A stretch of DNA of 64,000 nucleotides from Nansenia antarctica (lineage: Eukaryota; Chordata; Actinopteri; Argentiniformes; Microstomatidae): NCBI GenBank assembly GCA_963989245.1, contig OZ022345.1, positions 37,656,800-37,720,799 of the forward strand, given 5' to 3'. A program made the position numbers and the translations under genes. The notes beneath the pieces are model-generated. The model was not told the DNA's origin and did no database searches. It worked only from the letters and a program-made list of their open reading frames with translations. How positions within the stretch are numbered: the first letter of the stretch is position 1; every line of letters starts with the position of its first letter. This document shows, one piece after another, positions 62,922 to 64,000 of the stretch.

Positions 62922-63544
62922 ACCAGTTTTGACATCTTGAATGTTGTTGGTTTTTGTCACATAGTAAAAGTGGTGTTTTTACAGAATTCAAGGAAAAAGC
63001 AGTTTTTATAAAAACAAAAATGTTTTGTGTTGATCCGAAAAATGATCCGATCCGTGACTCAAAAACCGTGACCCGATCCGATCCGTGAGTTAGGTGATCC
63101 GTTACACCCCTAGTCTCTGGTGCAAGCTGCCCACCGGGGACTGGGATCGAATCCCAGTCTCGCCAGACCCGGATATGGCCGGGGCCCACAGGGAGCGGCA
63201 TATTGAGCGGCCGCTCCCAAGGGGGGTATAGGACTATTTCCGGACAAGGATCCGTCGCGCAACACCGCCCCCAGGGTGCCGGAATAACGGTGTTGGGCTC
63301 GAGGAGCCAGACAGCTAGTCTGCCTGGCTTTCTCCTCTGGGGCTGCCGGCCACGGGGTCGTGCGGCGGATCCTACGCAATAGGCAGGGGATAATTGGATA
63401 CTAGGTTGGGTGCAATTGGATACTAAATTGGGTGAAAAAAGGGATAAAATCAGAAAAATAAATAAAATAAAAAATAAATAAGTGGTCTTGTTTTCGGGCA
63501 AAAGAAAAAGTGTCACCTTTTTGGACCATGACCAGTTTGCACCC

Positions 63545-63690
63545 CTGACTAGTGTTGAGTGTGCTAGCTGTGAGTGTACTGACTGTGTACTAGTAGTGTT
63601 GAGTGTGCTAGCTGTGAGTGTGTTAGCTGTGAGTGTACTAACTGTCTACTAGTGTTGAGTGTGCCAGCTGTGTACTTGAGTGTGCTAGTC
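63545..63690. repeat. Short tandem motif AGTGTTGAGTGTGCTAGC
   Basis: Imperfect repeats of GTGTTGAGTGTGCTAGCTGT with ACTGTGTACTAGT spacers, about five irregular copies. Confidence 0.7.
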
Positions 63691-64000
63691 TTGTGGTCCA
63701 GAAAAAGGAGGAGACATTGAAGAGTTTTAGGCAGTCAGATATTGTCAGTCAGGTTTTTTATTAAACAGATTAGTCAAACCCTTCTCGGACGCAGGAGGAA
63801 AACCACCTTCCAGTCCGAAACCGCCTGTCATGTTGGGTGATTTTACCACAGGGTCGGGGTATGTTCAGACCAAACAGAGGGGGACTGACTCACGACCCAG
63901 AGGAGAGTCGCTGACAACATCTAGGAACCAACAGAAAAGCCTGTCGGAGGCTCAGGCACAACCAGGCCTCTTTTCCTCCAAGGCAGTTTGAAGCCGGGGG
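63691..64000. other. Unrecognised sequence at window end
   Basis: No gene or element identified. Purine-rich patches (GGAGGAGACATTGAAGAG, CAAACAGAGGGGGACTGA) could belong to an LTR element cut by the window edge, but nothing confirms this. Confidence 0.25.

Larger units (their letters stand above)
62096..63112. mobile_element. hAT element (1017 bp) inside the SINE
   Basis: TIRs TAGGGGTGTAACGGATCAC and its inverse (GTGATCCGTTACACCCCTA with small changes). The 8-bp TSD GTCTCTGG is at 62088-62095 and 63113-63120. Its interior keeps a BED-finger-like coding remnant and a nested GCGTTCG MITE. Confidence 0.92.
62056..63479 (+). mobile_element. tRNA-derived SINE interrupted by a hAT element
   Basis: Head GCGGTGGCGCAGCGGTCTAA (box A-like) is at 62060-62079. 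After the hAT insertion the box B-like GGGATCGAATCCCAG follows at 63140. The GC-rich body runs to about 63400, then two copies of AATTGGATACTA and an A-rich tail. Without the hAT (1017 bp) and one 8-bp TSD the SINE is about 400 bp. 14-bp TSD outside. Confidence 0.88.

Noticed and set aside
62060..63160. Functional tRNA gene
   Set aside because: Box A and box B are split by a 1-kb hAT, and the head continues into a SINE body with an A-rich tail and TSDs.

Overview
The window looks like accessory chromatin from a ray-finned (teleost) fish genome. The evidence is the repeat content: an L2/Maui-type LINE, a fish-type L1, a Gypsy element of the kind often labelled K02A2.6-like, several hAT elements, CACTA-like transposase remnants, and tRNA-derived SINEs, one ending in the common fish core GTAAGTCGCTTTGGAT. 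The host-gene fragments found are also vertebrate: cdk2ap2, alpha-tubulin, ncaph, bmpr1b and brevican. No ordinary multi-exon host gene is complete here. All family names come from recognising translated sequence; no database search was run.

Layout. 1-3 kb: a broken CACTA-like transposase in inverted pieces, plus repeat remnants. 3.0-14.1 kb: one Gypsy LTR element on the minus strand (LTRs 3048-3313 and 13927-14144, TSD TACCT). It is broken by two hAT elements, a 3.6-kb composite insertion with a 9-bp TSD, an internal inversion, and an intronless, intact cdk2ap2 retrocopy with its own 9-bp TSD. 14.2-15.7 kb: a zinc-finger fragment and a repeat-within-repeat array. 15.7-42.7 kb: a tandem segmental array of five near-identical blocks in the order short-long-long-short-long. 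Every block carries a 220-codon first exon of a transposon-like gene, a second acidic ORF and an alpha-tubulin exon fragment. The long blocks also carry a 5.68-kb insertion holding an intact 1048-codon L2 ORF and, just 5' of it, an intact ORF for a small single-pass membrane protein with three PPxY motifs. The short blocks are exact empty sites with one copy of the 5-bp target AGGAT.

43-44 kb: an 82-84-bp tandem repeat and unrecognised sequence. 44.2-52.6 kb: a minus-strand L1 interrupted by a hAT-like element, a polyadenylated ncaph-type retrocopy with a 14-bp TSD, and two further insertions. 52.6-54.1 kb: an ORF with a 2A-like motif and a chimeric cDNA in which the bmpr1b ectodomain is joined to the brevican G3 domain. 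54-59 kb: a 15-bp minisatellite, a candidate three-exon gene start, a CACTA-like N-terminal half and a 5'-truncated L2. 59-64 kb: nested SINE, hAT and MITE insertions with clear TSDs.

The main theme is reverse transcription of host transcripts. At least three retrocopies are recognisable (cdk2ap2, ncaph-like, bmpr1b::bcan), and there is a probable 5' transduction of a host gene by an L2 LINE that was then amplified by tandem duplication. The near-identity of the array means assembly error must be excluded first.
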